DNA of 64,000 bases from Camarhynchus parvulus (GCF_901933205.1 NC_044573.1:112837702-112901701); one strand, 5' to 3'. Counted from the first letter of the stretch, positions 20,926 through 30,299 are shown. The notes: generated from the letters alone by a model not told the origin. Program-made: numbers and translations.

Positions 20926-20941
20926 TCTTGGCAGCTGGGGC

Positions 20942-22767
20942 ATGGCCGTCAATGTGTACTCCACGTCGGTGACCAGCGAGAACCTGAGCCGCCATGACAT
21001 GCTGGCCTGGGTCAACGACTCCCTGCAGCTCAACTACACCAAGATCGAGCAGCTCTGCTCAGGTGGGCTTGTGGGGGACACGGGGGGCGCCGCCAGGGTG
21101 CCCCCAGCCCCCCGTGACCGTGGCTGGGCCCGGCGCAGGGGCTGCCTATTGCCAGTTCATGGACATGCTGTTCCCCGGCTGCGTGCACCTGCGCAAGGTG
21201 AAGTTCCAGGCCAAGCTGGAGCACGAGTACATCCACAACTTCAAGGTGCTGCAGGCCGCCTTCAAGAAGATGGGAGTGGACAAAGTAGGTGCCCGGGGAC
21301 AGCGGGGGCTGTCACCCCGTGGGAGGTGACCCCCGCTGGGGTCCGTGCTGCCCCGTGTCCCTGCTGAGCCCCCGTGTGCCCCCAGATCATCGCCGTGGAG
21401 CGGCTGGTGAAGGGCAAGTTCCAGGACAATTTTGAGTTCATCCAGTGGTTCAAGAAGTTCTTTGACGCCAACTACGACGGGAAGGAGTACAACCCGCTGC
21501 TGGCGCGACAGGGCCAGGACGTGGCGCCCCCCCCTAACCCAGGTGATCACATCTACAACAAACCCAAGAAACCCATTGGCACTGCAGGTAATGTCCGGGG
21601 CTGTCCCCCAGCGAGCGCTGCCCCCCGCCCTCTGCACCCCTGGTCACGGCCAGGCGTCCCCCTGCCCCTGCCTGTGCCCTGCTCTGCTGCCTGCCCTGGC
21701 CTGCCCTGCCCTGCCTGCCTGCCACGGGGGGGTGCAGGACACCCAGACTGCAGAGCACAGGGATCCCGGCTGCCTCCACCTGCCTGCTCAGCCCGGCCTG
21801 GGCTGGTTTGTCACCCCTGGCTGCCACCCCCCCGTGCCGTGCAGCTCCCGTGGGCCCTGGGGGCTCCCTGTGCTGGCCCAGTGGGAGCTGTCAAGGTTTG
21901 GGGCCTCCTCAGCCGCCCTGCCGACCCCCAAACAAGCCATGAGCACCCTTGGAGGGCTGGGGGTGAGATTTACCAGGGGAAACTGAGGCAGGGGGAGGCT
22001 GAAGGTGGGAGAGCCTGGAGCCGTGGCTCTGCGCAGGGGATCTGCCTGCCCTGGCTGCTGCCCCCCACTCAATGCACGGGGTGGTCCCTGCTGGCAGCCC
22101 CCCCAGCCAGCATTAACCCATGGGTCCCCGTGTGCTGTCAAGTGCCCCAGAGGACCTCGCCCACGGGCCCCAAGAACAGCCCGAACCCAGCCCGCCTCGG
22201 CAACGTGCCCAGCGGCATCCTACGGAAAAACTCGCCCGCCGCCCGCGACGGCGGCACCGAGGCTGACGCGCAGATCCTGGAGCTCAACCAGCAGGTGGGG
22301 AGGGCAGGGTCCCTGCCGGGGAATGGGGGGCACCCTGGCGCTGGGGGCTGAAGGTTTTCAACGTTTCCCTGTCGCACAGCTGATGGACCTGAAGCTGACA
22401 GTGGACGGGCTGGAGAAGGAGCGGGATTTCTACTTCAGCAAACTGCGGGACATCGAGCTCATCTGCCAGGAGCACGAGAACGAGAACAGCCCCATCATCA
22501 CCGGCATCGTCAGCGTGCTCTATGCCACGGAGGTGAGGGCGGGCCGGAGCCCATGTCCCTGTCCTGCTCCCGGGAATTCCCGGGCAGGGAGGGGCTCCCT
22601 TCCCCCCAGTTGTCCTTGTTCACTCCGTGTGGTGCCAGGGCTTTGCCAAGCCAGGTGGAGGTTGGTGTGCCCACCCGTGCCACCGCTGTTCCCCCCAGGA
22701 GGGCTTTGCCCCGCCGGAGGACGACGAGCTGGAGGAGCAGCCGCCAGAGGAGCAGGACGAGTACTAG
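20942..22767 (+). CDS. MAPRE3: microtubule-associated protein RP/EB family member 3 (EB3), complete
   Basis: EB3 tracks growing microtubule plus ends and recruits partners with CAP-Gly and SxIP motifs, notably in neurons and muscle. Exons: 20942-21062, 21139-21284, 21386-21587, 22143-22294, 22380-22532, 22699-22767; all phases agree and give 280 residues, against 281 in human EB3. The start reads [19 protein letters not shown]. An N-terminal calponin-homology domain covers about residues 14-116 ([34 protein letters not shown]). A Pro/Ser-rich linker follows, then the EB-homology coiled coil at about 200-258 ([20 protein letters not shown]). The tail ends QDEY, the aromatic end that CAP-Gly domains bind. 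EB3 rather than EB1 or EB2 is supported by [20 protein letters not shown] and the VAPPPNPG linker. The first coding exon has only seven bases before ATG, so 5' noncoding exons lie upstream. No lesion seen. Confidence 0.96.
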
Positions 22768-23470
22768 CCCCGGCCCGCGCCCCCTGCGCCCCCCGCGCCG
22801 CCCCCCACCACAGACATCGAGCTCCGAGCCCGCGCCCCGTCAGTCACACGCCACGGGCAGCTCCGGGGTGGGGAAGCACCATCTCCATGAGCAGCCGCCA
22901 TCCCCGGGCGAGGAGCGCGGCTGCGCCGGGGCTGGGGCTGGGGACGGGCTCTGGCCCCGGCCGGGGCCTGCCCGCGCCACCCCCTCCCCGTATTTATTTC
23001 TGTTGTCCCCCCGGTGCGAACGCGAGCGCCGCGTCCTGCCCCGGTGAGAGTGAGAAGGGAGGCCCGGTCCTGGGGGCTGCTCACCTTGCTGGGACCCTCA
23101 GGGCCCCAGGACCCCCGTGGCAGAGCGAGTGCCAGCCTGCTGGAGCGGGAGGCCACGGAGCAGAGCAGAGAGAAGTGGGTTCAGCTTCCTGGGAAGGTGA
23201 AAAGGAGAGCCCAGCCCAGCGCGCCCGTGGCAGCCACGGGGGTCCCGGAGAGGGGGCTGTGCTCAGCACGGCACGGAACGGCAGCGGGCCCTCTCCTCTC
23301 GCCGGCGGCCCCCAGGAGCCGGGGCTGGGCCGGCTCACCGCCCGGGCTCGCAGCGCCCGCCCGCCCCGGCTGCCATGTCCCTGTCGCATCGCTTGTCTGG
23401 TCCATCACTCCGGTCGCAACGCTGCATCTGTGTTCGGTTTTATTTAAATAAACTCGTGTGGTAACACTGC
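22768..23470 (+). other. MAPRE3: MAPRE3 3' UTR
   Basis: About 680 bases of GC-rich 3' UTR follow the TAG, ending with an AT-rich GTTTTATTTAAATAAACTCG segment and the AATAAA signal at 23447-23452. Cleavage is expected 10-25 bases later, just before the truncated U1 copy that begins near 23573. Confidence 0.75.
23447..23452 (+). terminator. MAPRE3: polyadenylation signal AATAAA, MAPRE3
   Basis: Canonical AATAAA, followed within 15 bases by a GTGTGG stretch as a likely downstream GU element. Confidence 0.8.
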
Positions 23471-23572
23471 GTGCCGGGGGTCACTGCAGGGTCCTGCCCT
23501 CGCTGCCTGCCCCGGGGGTTCCTCTGTGCTGACAGACCCGCGGTAGGACGGTGGGAAGCGGCGGAGAGCGCG

Positions 23573-23722
23573 AACGCAGTCCCCCACTACCACAAATTAT
23601 GCAGTCGAGTTTCCCGCATTTGGGGAAATCGCAGGGGTCAGCACACCCGGAGTGCAAGGGATGAGCCTCGCCCTGGGAAAACCACCTGCCTGATCATGGT
23701 GTCTCCCCTGCCAGGTAAGTAT
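23573..23722 (-). ncRNA. RNU1: U1 snRNA gene copy 1, 3'-truncated (likely pseudogene)
   Basis: On the minus strand it begins ATACTTACCTGGCAGGGGAG at 23722, the conserved U1 5' end that pairs with 5' splice sites. It keeps stem-loops I-III and the Sm site AATTTGTGG. It matches copy 2 for about 150 nucleotides and then diverges: the last CCCCTG arm of stem-loop IV is replaced by unrelated sequence, and no 3' box follows. The promoter with an octamer at 23935-23942 is kept. Loss of stem-loop IV and of the 3' box suggests it makes no normal U1. Confidence 0.85.
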
Positions 23723-23934
23723 GCCCGAGCCGCCCCAACGCCCGCCCGCCCCGCCCGCCGCACGCCCGCCCAGCACACGCCCGGCCCCGGCCCGGCCCCG
23801 CTCCCGCCCGGCCCCGCGCTGCGGCCCGGCCCGCACGGCCCGGCACGGCCCGGCCCGCGCCAAGCCCGCGGACGCGCCGGGACAGCGCGGGTTTGGCGCG
23901 GGATCGGGCCCGGCATGCCGCGCGGCGAGGCTGA

Positions 23935-23942
23935 ATTTGCAT
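23935..23942 (-). promoter_or_regulatory. octamer (DSE) of U1 copy 1
   Basis: ATTTGCAT on the plus strand (ATGCAAAT on the minus) lies about 215 bp upstream of the U1 start, where snRNA genes carry the Oct-1-binding distal sequence element. A GGCATGCCG element next to it resembles the ZNF143/STAF site. A second octamer lies at 23988-23995. Confidence 0.75.
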
Positions 23943-23987
23943 GGCCCCACCTCGTCCCCCGAATGCACCGCCCCTTGTCCCGCTTTG

Positions 23988-23995
23988 ATTTGCAT
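23988..23995 (-). promoter_or_regulatory. second octamer upstream of U1 copy 1
   Basis: A second ATTTGCAT, 53 bp farther out, is also followed by a GGCCACGCCCC GC box. Copies 2 and 3 show only one octamer in the equivalent region. Confidence 0.5.
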
Positions 23996-24030
23996 GGCCA
24001 CGCCCCTTCCCCAAACCCCGCCTCGTGTTA

Positions 24031-24044
24031 GCGCCCTCTGGCGG
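24031..24044 (-). promoter_or_regulatory. CTCF-like motif, reverse
   Basis: The minus strand reads CCGCCAGAGGGCGC, which fits CCASYAGRKGGCRS with one mismatch at position 3. With the forward motif at 15872-15885 it makes a convergent pair around MAPRE3. Inferred from sequence only. Confidence 0.5.
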
Positions 24045-24084
24045 CGCGGCGGAGCGCCCCCGCCCGGCCCGGGCGCGTCCGGAT

Positions 24085-24245
24085 CCTCCCAACGGAACCG
24101 GACCCGGAACGGAACCGATCCCGCACGGAAGCGGACCCGGAACGGAACCGGACCCGGAACGGAACCGAATCCCGAACGGAACCGGACCCGGAACAGAACC
24201 GCATCCCGAACGGAACCAGACCCCAAACGGATCCAGTACCCGCAT
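24085..24245. repeat. short tandem repeat GGAACGGAACCGGACCC
   Basis: About eight units of CGGAACGGAACCGGACC and variants, with ATCCCGAACGGAACC in some copies. Confidence 0.85.
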
Positions 24246-24426
24246 GGAGCCAGAGCCGGCACGGGAAGCAGGCGCGGCGCTGTCCCACACGCTGCTGCTC
24301 GCGCTCCGTGCCAGCTCTGGGATGGAAACTCCGGGAAGGACTCGGGGGGCGCGGAGGATGGGGATTGCCCAGGGGGTGCCCGCAGCCACGGGAGGGAGCG
24401 CGAGGGAGCGAGAAGAGCCTCAAGGC

Positions 24427-25155
24427 ATGAACAAATCCGTGCCAGGGCAGAAATGACCAAATCCGTGCCAGGGCAGAAATGACCAAATCTGTGCCAGGGA
24501 CAGAAATGCCCAAATCTGTGCCAGGGCAGAAATGACCAAATCTGTGCCAGGGACAGAAATGCCCAAATCTGTGTAAGGGACAGAAATGCCCAAATCCGTG
24601 CCAGGGCAGAAATGACCAAATCCGTGCCAGGGCAGAAATGACCAAATCTGTGTAAGGGACAGAAATGACCAAATCCGTGCCAGGGCAGAAATGACCAAAT
24701 CCGTGCCAGGGCAGAAATGACCAAATCAGAAATGACCAAATCTGTGCCAGGGGCAGAAATGACCAAATCTGTGTAAGGGACAGAAATGCCCAAATCTGTG
24801 CCAGGGACAGAAATGCCCAAATCTGTGCCAGGGACAGAAATGAACCAAATGTGTGTAAGGGACAGAAATGACCAAATCTGTGTAAGGGACAGAAATGACC
24901 AAATCTGTGCCAGGGCAGAAATGACCAAATCTGTGTAAGGGACAGAAATGCCCAAATCTGTGCGGCAGAAATGACCAAATCTGTGCTAGGGGCAGAAATG
25001 ACCAAATCTGTGTAAGGGACAGAAATGCCCAAATCCGTGCCAGGGACAGAAATGAACAAATCTGTGTAAGGGACAGAAATGCCCAAATCTGTGCCGGGAC
25101 AGAAATGCCCAAATCTGTGCCAGGGACAGAAATGACCAAATCTGTGCCAGGGCAG
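24427..25155. repeat. minisatellite, 23-28 bp CCAAATCTGTGCCAGGGACA unit
   Basis: About 29 units of AAATGACCAAATC(T/C)GTG plus CCAGGGCAG, alternating with a GTAAGGGACAG variant and a GCCC/GACC variant, in a complex order. Frames stay open on the minus strand through Phe/His/Trp-rich repeats that are not a gene. Confidence 0.93.
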
Positions 25156-25454
25156 TGCAGGGGCAGAGGGCGAGCCCTGAGCAGGGACAGCTCCTGAGCT
25201 GGGGTTGACCCCTCCAAAATACCGCGGTGTGGGCTGCAGGCAGGACGGGCTGAGCACGGACACGAGGGAAAAGCAGAAGAGGAAGAAGCTGGGCTGGGCT
25301 GAAGGGGACCGCAGGCATCTCCTGTCTCCCTGAATCCTTTGGGTGCACTCGAGCCGGGGATGCAGCCGTGGATTTTCTGTGAACACTGGAATATCCTGTT
25401 CTGTAGTCACTGGCTGTGAAGGGCCTTGGAGTGAAAGGTTGGTGTTGTTGCTGC

Positions 25455-25705
25455 AGCTGGAGGAAATCCCTCAGGGCAGGAAATCCCTCAGGGCAGGAAA
25501 TCCCTCAGGGCAGGAAATCCCTCGGACATCCCATGGAATTCGGGACTGGGAATGCAGAATGACCCCATCGCTTTCTCCACGTGCCCGAGTGCCCTTTGCC
25601 ACTGCTCGGGCAGGGTTTGCTGTGCAAAATGCACAATTAACCTTTCCAAAGTAAATGCACAATTAACTTCCCAAAGTAAATGCACAATTAACTTCCCAAA
25701 GGGCT
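25455..25705. repeat. two small tandem repeats
   Basis: A 17-bp TCCCTCAGGGCAGGAAA repeat of about four copies at 25467-25527, and a three-copy AAATGCACAATTAAC plus TTCCCAAAGT repeat at 25626-25702. Confidence 0.85.
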
Positions 25706-25784
25706 CTGGGCAGTTTGCACGTTCCCCTGCAAAAGGGATGGAAAGTGCAGCTCTGCCCATTCACCCAGGGACAGTTTAGGGTTT

Positions 25785-26130
25785 CTCTTTGAGCAAGGTC
25801 TTATGAGCTCTCAGAGAATTTATTACACTTGAGATAGCTCAGCTGCCCTGAACGGCATAAAATCAGCAGGATGGCTTCCGAGGTAGTGCTGGAAACAGGA
25901 AAGGTTTAAATAAAGGGCAAAATAACAAAGCTCTTAGAGAGAGAAAAACTGAGCCAGGGCAAGAGGTTCTTACTCCTGCTAAAACACCCCACAAAAGCAA
26001 TTATTTCCTTTGTTTTCTTGATTTTCTCCTGAATTACCTGAGTGAGATTTTTTAGCCTTTGTCTGATTAGGTAACCTTAGGTTTGAGGTGAGGTCTTAAA
26101 GGTCCCATGAGGTGTCTTTTTACCAAAGTG
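25785..26130 (-). mobile_element. possible ERV LTR fragment
   Basis: On the minus strand an AATAAA (plus strand TTTATT near 25820) sits in GTGTAATAAATTCTCTGAG, a context typical of LTR R/U5 regions. A further AATAAA lies on the plus strand near 25910. No ends or target duplication were identified, so this is a weak assignment. Confidence 0.3.
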
Positions 26131-26334
26131 GGGAGAGAAACTTCTGGGCTTTTTGCCTTTTTAAACGGACAAAGAATGATTTAGCCACTCCCTCAACAGA
26201 GAGCACATTCCTGCATTTGGGTGCCCTCACACCTCTGCTTTGGGCTCGGGGGACCCTGGGGCGAGAGAGAAACGAGAGTCCCCCAGAAGCTGAGCTGCAG
26301 CCGGGAGCCCAAGGGTGAGAAAAGACCAACCCCG

Positions 26335-26815
26335 ATGGAACGAGAGCCCCAGCGAGGCCTCGGGGTCTCGGCTGCTCCCAGTGACCCCGAGATGGGTTCA
26401 AGTCGCTTTTCCCAGCCCGCTGCTCCAAGAAGGAGTCAGAGCTCTTCATGTCTCGGTCTCAAGGGTGTTTCTTGTTCCTTATCTATAAAATTCTTTCTCC
26501 TGACCAGCCGAGGTCTGTCCAGCAGGACAGCCCAAGGCACTCTGCCTGCCCCGGGGCTGTGTTATCTTTTTGTACTGAAAACTACGTGTACAATAATTAC
26601 AATTACTGCCCAGTACCTGTCACCTGTGTTAGACAGTGAGCTTCTACTCTAGACCAATCCCAAAGTGCCACCAGCACAGCAGAAGATGGAGGCCAAGAAG
26701 AAGAAGGAGAAAGGCTGGACAGACCCAGATTCCTCCATGTTGCCCCCTGAGCCCCCATTCTAAAACCCCAAAATCGATTTTTCACCCCGTGATAAATTCA
26801 CTATCATTCCACTTT
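26335..26815 (-). mobile_element. ERV LTR, passerine ERVK-like, minus strand
   Basis: Read on the minus strand, this has the order TGAATTTATCACGGGGTGAA, a GGCCTCCATCTTCTGCTGTG block, GGATTGGTCTAGAGTAGAAG, a CAGTACAAAAAGATAACA promoter-like segment and a GAATTTTATAGATAAG/GAGACCGAGA end. This layout matches an ERV LTR family I associate with songbird genomes. Boundaries are approximate. The sequence to the left (26220-26335) may be the start of an internal leader. No retroviral gene is present. Confidence 0.5.
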
Positions 26816-27259
26816 ACCTGTCGTGGCTTGTCATCCTCCATGTAAGGCTGGTGATTGTTTTTTCCAGGGGCTGAATCAAAGGCCCAGGGCTCCTGGGCTC
26901 TGTGCCGCGGTCCCTGCGCCCCCTGGGCAGGGGCTCGAGCCCTCCCGAGGCATTTCCTGGGTTCCCACAGCCCGGCCGTGTGAAAAGGCTCTTTTGTACA
27001 GGCTGGGTTATTGCCGGCTCCAATTTACCCTGCAATGCCCCCAGAGGCAGCCTGAGCCGTCGGGAGGGACGGGGCAGGGCCACGGGGCAGTCACAGCTCG
27101 TCCCTGAGAGCAGCGGTGCGTTTGTCTTTGCAAACCAACTCTGGCTCTGCTGGGAGCTGAAACCAGCGCTGGCAGATGAGAGAAACAATGGGAAGGGTTC
27201 CACTGATCGATGGATGGAAAAAGAGATTTGCTTTTACAAATAAACTTTGGGTTTGCTGA

Positions 27260-27860
27260 TGCGAAAAACGCCAGTCACTTGTTTTTAAAATTTTAAAACT
27301 TTATTGATAATAAAACGGTTATAAAAATAGTGATACAATTAGAGTAATCATAATTTGGACAATTTGAGACAATAGAAACAAAGAGTTATGGACATCCAGG
27401 TACCTTTTTCTGGGCAGCACAAGCCCAAAAAGGACACATATTAACAAAGGATTAACCCTTAAAAACAATTTCATATTCATACAGCTCATCCATGATGCAT
27501 AAGTTCCATTCAAACACAGGATTCTGTCTGGGCAGTGTCAGCTTCTTCCTCTGAATCCTGACGGCATCTTCAGGACTGAGCAGGCGGGAAGAAGTTCGTT
27601 TCTTCTGATAAGGGAGCAATAAATTCTTTTTCTCTGAAAGATTCAGGTGTCCTGTGGCTGCTATCTCAGTGAGAGTTCCTCATTCCTCTCTTTAAGTATC
27701 TTACATAGCATAGTTTCTATTTTAACATGATGTTATAACCTAAAACTAGATTTAACACACTATTTAAGGAAATTAATACAGCATAACTTTCTAACATAGC
27801 ACATATAACATTCATTTGAATATTTGCGAAAAGCCAGCCATAAAATAGGCATTTTTCACA
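27260..27860 (-). mobile_element. solo ERV LTR with matching inverted ends
   Basis: The minus strand starts TGTGAAAAATGCC at 27860 and ends GGCGTTTTTCGCA at 27260, giving a 13-bp imperfect terminal inverted repeat with TG...CA ends. An AATAAA (plus strand TTTATT, 27300-27305) lies near the 3' end. No second LTR or internal region is attached. The flanking five bases do not match (GCTGA against TCCCG), so the target-site duplication is missing or the flanks were rearranged. Confidence 0.7.
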
Positions 27861-28139
27861 TCCCGGACGCCGCGGGCCCGGCCGCTCGTGCCCGAGGGGA
27901 AAGAGCCCCGGGAGGAGCGGGCGGCGCGGAGCGGAGGCAGCGGGAGGGGCGCGGCAGCACCGGGCAGTGCCGGGGAAAGGAAACTGCGGCAGCGGGAGCT
28001 GGCGGGCACCGAGCCCCGGGAGCGGCGGGAGCAGAGCGCGGCCCGAGCGCGGCCCGGGGCGGCGGCTCCGCGGCTCTCGGGGCTCCCGGCGGGGCCGGCC
28101 CGGAGCAGGGGGCGGGGCCAGGAGGAGAGGGGCGTGTCC

Positions 28140-28147
28140 ATGCAAAT
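28140..28147 (+). promoter_or_regulatory. octamer (DSE) of U1 copy 2
   Basis: ATGCAAAT lies 220 bp upstream of the U1 start, followed by a GCGGCATGCCGGG STAF-like element, and it is preceded by GGGGCGTGTCC. Same layout as copies 1 and 3. Confidence 0.8.
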
Positions 28148-28359
28148 TCAGCCTCGCCGCGCGGCATGCCGGGCCCGATCCCGCGCCAAACCCGCGCTGT
28201 CCCGGCGCGTCCGCGGGCTTGGCGCGGGCCGGGCCGTGCCGGGCCGTGCGGGCCGGGCCGCAGCGCGGGGCCGGGCGGGAGCGGGGCCGGGCCGGGGCCG
28301 GGCGTGTGCTGGGCGGGCGTGCGGCGGGCGGGGCGGGCGGGCGTTGGGGCGGCTCGGGC

Positions 28360-28523
28360 ATACTTACCTGGCAGGGGAGACACCATGATCAGGCAGGTGG
28401 TTTTCCCAGGGCGAGGCTCATCCCTTGCACTCCGGGTGTGCTGACCCCTGCGATTTCCCCAAATGCGGGAAACTCGACTGCATAATTTGTGGTAGTGGGG
28501 GACTGCGTTCGCGCTCTCCCCTG
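28360..28523 (+). ncRNA. RNU1: U1 snRNA gene copy 2, full length
   Basis: U1 is the RNA core of the U1 snRNP that recognises 5' splice sites. This 164-nt copy starts ATACTTACCTG (the splice-site pairing segment). It includes stem-loop I with GTGGTTTTCCCAGGGCGAGG, the stem-loop II TTGCACTCCGG segment, the Sm site AATTTGTGG at 28484-28492 and a complete stem-loop IV ending CTCCCCTG. A 3' box (GGTCAAAAACAGA, 28532-28544) and a distal octamer (28140-28147) are in place. It differs from human U1 at a few loop positions. Of the three copies it looks the most likely to be functional. Confidence 0.93.
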
Positions 28524-28531
28524 GTATTCCT

Positions 28532-28544
28532 GGTCAAAAACAGA
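28532..28544 (+). terminator. snRNA 3' box of U1 copy 2
   Basis: GGTCAAAAACAGA fits the snRNA 3'-box pattern GTTTN0-3AAARNNAGA loosely and lies nine bases after the RNA end. This element directs Integrator-dependent 3' processing. Confidence 0.65.
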
Positions 28545-28753
28545 TACAAGGTATCTTGCGTTGGTTACTTAGTTCTGCGACCATACTTTAGCTGTTCTCG
28601 TATATGGTTGTGGCGGTGTCCTCGTTTTGGAGGCTTCTAGAGCCGAGTCCTTCCTGCGCAGACACAGCCGTGCTCGCTGGTGCCGGAGGTTGGAGCGCCC
28701 GGCACCGAAGTGGGACAGAGCAGCCGATGTGGCTGCAGCGGCCTGCTTAATCA

Positions 28754-29333
28754 TGGTTTTAGAAATTCAGGATTTTAGCTGAGGGTTAGAACCAATTCAT
28801 ATTGAAGTTAGATACGCCAACGATAGTTAATTATTATTACGCGCTTAAACTAAAGCTAATTGTTACATTATAAGCTTATTTATAGAAGGAAGTGGAGCAA
28901 GTAAACTGCTATTGAACATATTGAACATATTGAAACCAGTAGAACAATGCCCAGCACCTGGACTCTGTGTCAAACCATCATGAGCAGGGGCCCTTGGATC
29001 GTGCCAGAGAGTCACAGAGACCTGATGAAGACTCTCATGACTTCATGCCAGGGACCACTGACCCAATTCGAGACCCCCGATCCAATTCAAGAGAACTGCG
29101 CACGCGTGAAGGACTAATAACGTCATTGTAATACGGAGCGGGGATGGGAGGTGTTAGTGTTGTGCATGTGTACTGGGGAAGAAAGAGAAAAAAAATTGTG
29201 GTGGGGGGGGGGCGTTTTTTGGGGGGGAGGAGGGCGGCCCCCCCGCCGCAAAAAAACACCACTTTGTAAAAAAACTTGGACTAGTAAGAGAGTCTTTGTC
29301 CGTGATTTTCGGTTTTAACGATTCCCTGTGACA
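28754..29333 (+). mobile_element. ERV LTR, passerine-type, plus strand
   Basis: It starts TGGTTTTAGAAATTCAGG and ends near TTCCCTGTGACA. Inside are CTCTGTGTCAAACCATCATG, a GACTAATAACGTCATTG block and GAGAGTCTTTGTCCGTGATT close to the 3' end, an order I associate with a songbird ERV LTR. A homopolymer-rich stretch at 29195-29255 looks poorly resolved. The ends do not show a target-site duplication. The GC-rich 29334-29700 that follows may be leader sequence or host DNA; no retroviral gene is visible. Confidence 0.55.
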
Positions 29334-29755
29334 ACGCGGATGCAGCCGCTGAGTGGCCCGGGACCCCCTGAAGGGCTCGGAGGGCAGAGAGGCTCGGGGA
29401 CAGCAGGGGACGAGCGGCCGGGAGACACGGCCCGCAGGAACCGGCCAGCGGATCCCCAGCCTCGGGGACGGGCTGGTCCCGGGCTGAGCCCGCCGGGTCT
29501 GCGGGAGCGCCGCGGGGAAAGGGGCGAGGTGCCGGCACTGCCGGGGCACTGTGGGCTCACGCAGTGACAAAATCAGGGCAGCGACGTGCCGGGGGGCTGA
29601 GGGCGAAGACACCGAGCGCAGCAGCGCTGATGGCTCTGAATCATGCGGGGATCCATACGAGCCCAAAGTCCGGGATGAATGAGCAGGGTAAGCACGCTAC
29701 GGGCTGGTAGAAATTTGTGATAATTCGGTGTTAATCATGTCTTGGATAGGTTAAT

Positions 29756-29768
29756 TCTGTTTTTGACC
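29756..29768 (-). terminator. snRNA 3' box of U1 copy 3
   Basis: The minus strand reads GGTCAAAAACAGA, identical to the 3' box of copy 2 and at a similar distance from the RNA end. Confidence 0.65.
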
Positions 29769-29775
29769 AAGAATA

Positions 29776-29940
29776 CAGGGGAGAGCGCGAACGCAGTCCC
29801 CCACTACCACAAATTATGCAGTCGAGTTTCCCGCATTTGGGGAAATCGCAGGGGTCAGCACACCCGGAGTGCAAAGGGATGAGCCTCGCCCTGGGAAAAC
29901 CACCTGCCTGATCATGGTGTCTCCCCTGCCAGGTAAGTAT
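29776..29940 (-). ncRNA. RNU1: U1 snRNA gene copy 3, full length with one-base insertion
   Basis: The minus strand begins ATACTTACCTGGCAGGGGAG at 29940 and ends CTCCCCTG at 29776. It is 165 nt because of one extra base in the stem-loop II region: the plus strand has GTGCAAAGGG where copy 1 has GTGCAAGGG. The Sm site, stem-loop IV, 3' box and octamer (30154-30161) are all present. The insertion falls in the A-protein-binding stem-loop region, so function is uncertain. It is transcribed away from TMEM214. Confidence 0.9.
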
Positions 29941-30153
29941 GCCCGAGCCGCCCCAACGCCCGCCCGCCCCCGCCCGCCGCACGCCCGCCCAGCACACGCC
30001 CGGCCCCGGCCCGGCCCCGCTCCCGCCCGGCCCCGCGCTGCGGCCCGGCCCGCACGGCCCGGCACGGCCCGGCCCGCGCCAAGCCCGCGGACGCGCCGGG
30101 ACAGCGCGGGTCTGGCGCGGGATCGGGCCCGGCATGCCGCGCGGCGAGGCTAA

Positions 30154-30161
30154 ATTTGCAT
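30154..30161 (-). promoter_or_regulatory. octamer (DSE) of U1 copy 3
   Basis: ATTTGCAT on the plus strand lies 214 bp upstream of the U1 copy 3 start, next to GGCATGCCG. It is about 380 bp from the TMEM214 start codon, so the two genes share a divergent promoter region. Confidence 0.75.
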
Positions 30162-30299
30162 GGACACGCCCTCAGCCGCTCGCAAGGCTCCGCCCCTGCC
30201 AGGTCGGGGCTGTCCTGCAGGCGGCGGTGCGAGGGCCGTGGACACGCCCCCTCTGACTCCGCTCACTTTGCGTCACCAGCGTCGCTCCCCCTCAAGCCC

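Larger units (their letters stand above)
16216..20934 (+). other. MAPRE3: presumed MAPRE3 intron 1, satellites and GC-rich unique DNA
   Basis: Contents: GC-rich unique sequence to 17240, the CGGCT array (17245-17710), a second CpG-rich block (17720-18530), unique GC-rich DNA with an AP-1-like ATGACTCAG near 19367 and a MEF2-like CTAAAAATA near 19577, and a 45-50 bp minisatellite (20405-20925). No exon with a convincing conserved reading frame was found. Confidence 0.5.

Noticed and set aside
23597..25410. Long Trp/Phe/His-rich open frames on the minus strand
   Set aside because: They come from the CCAAATCTGTGCCAGGGACA minisatellite and run into antisense U1 sequence.
27717..28485. Several 100-200 codon Arg/Pro/Gly-rich frames around 28 kb
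   Set aside because: They cross U1 copy 2, its GC-rich promoter and an LTR; frames open only because of high GC.
28620..28750. Possible tRNA or second small RNA after U1 copy 2
   Set aside because: I looked for A/B boxes and a cloverleaf and found none convincing; it is left as unassigned sequence before the LTR.
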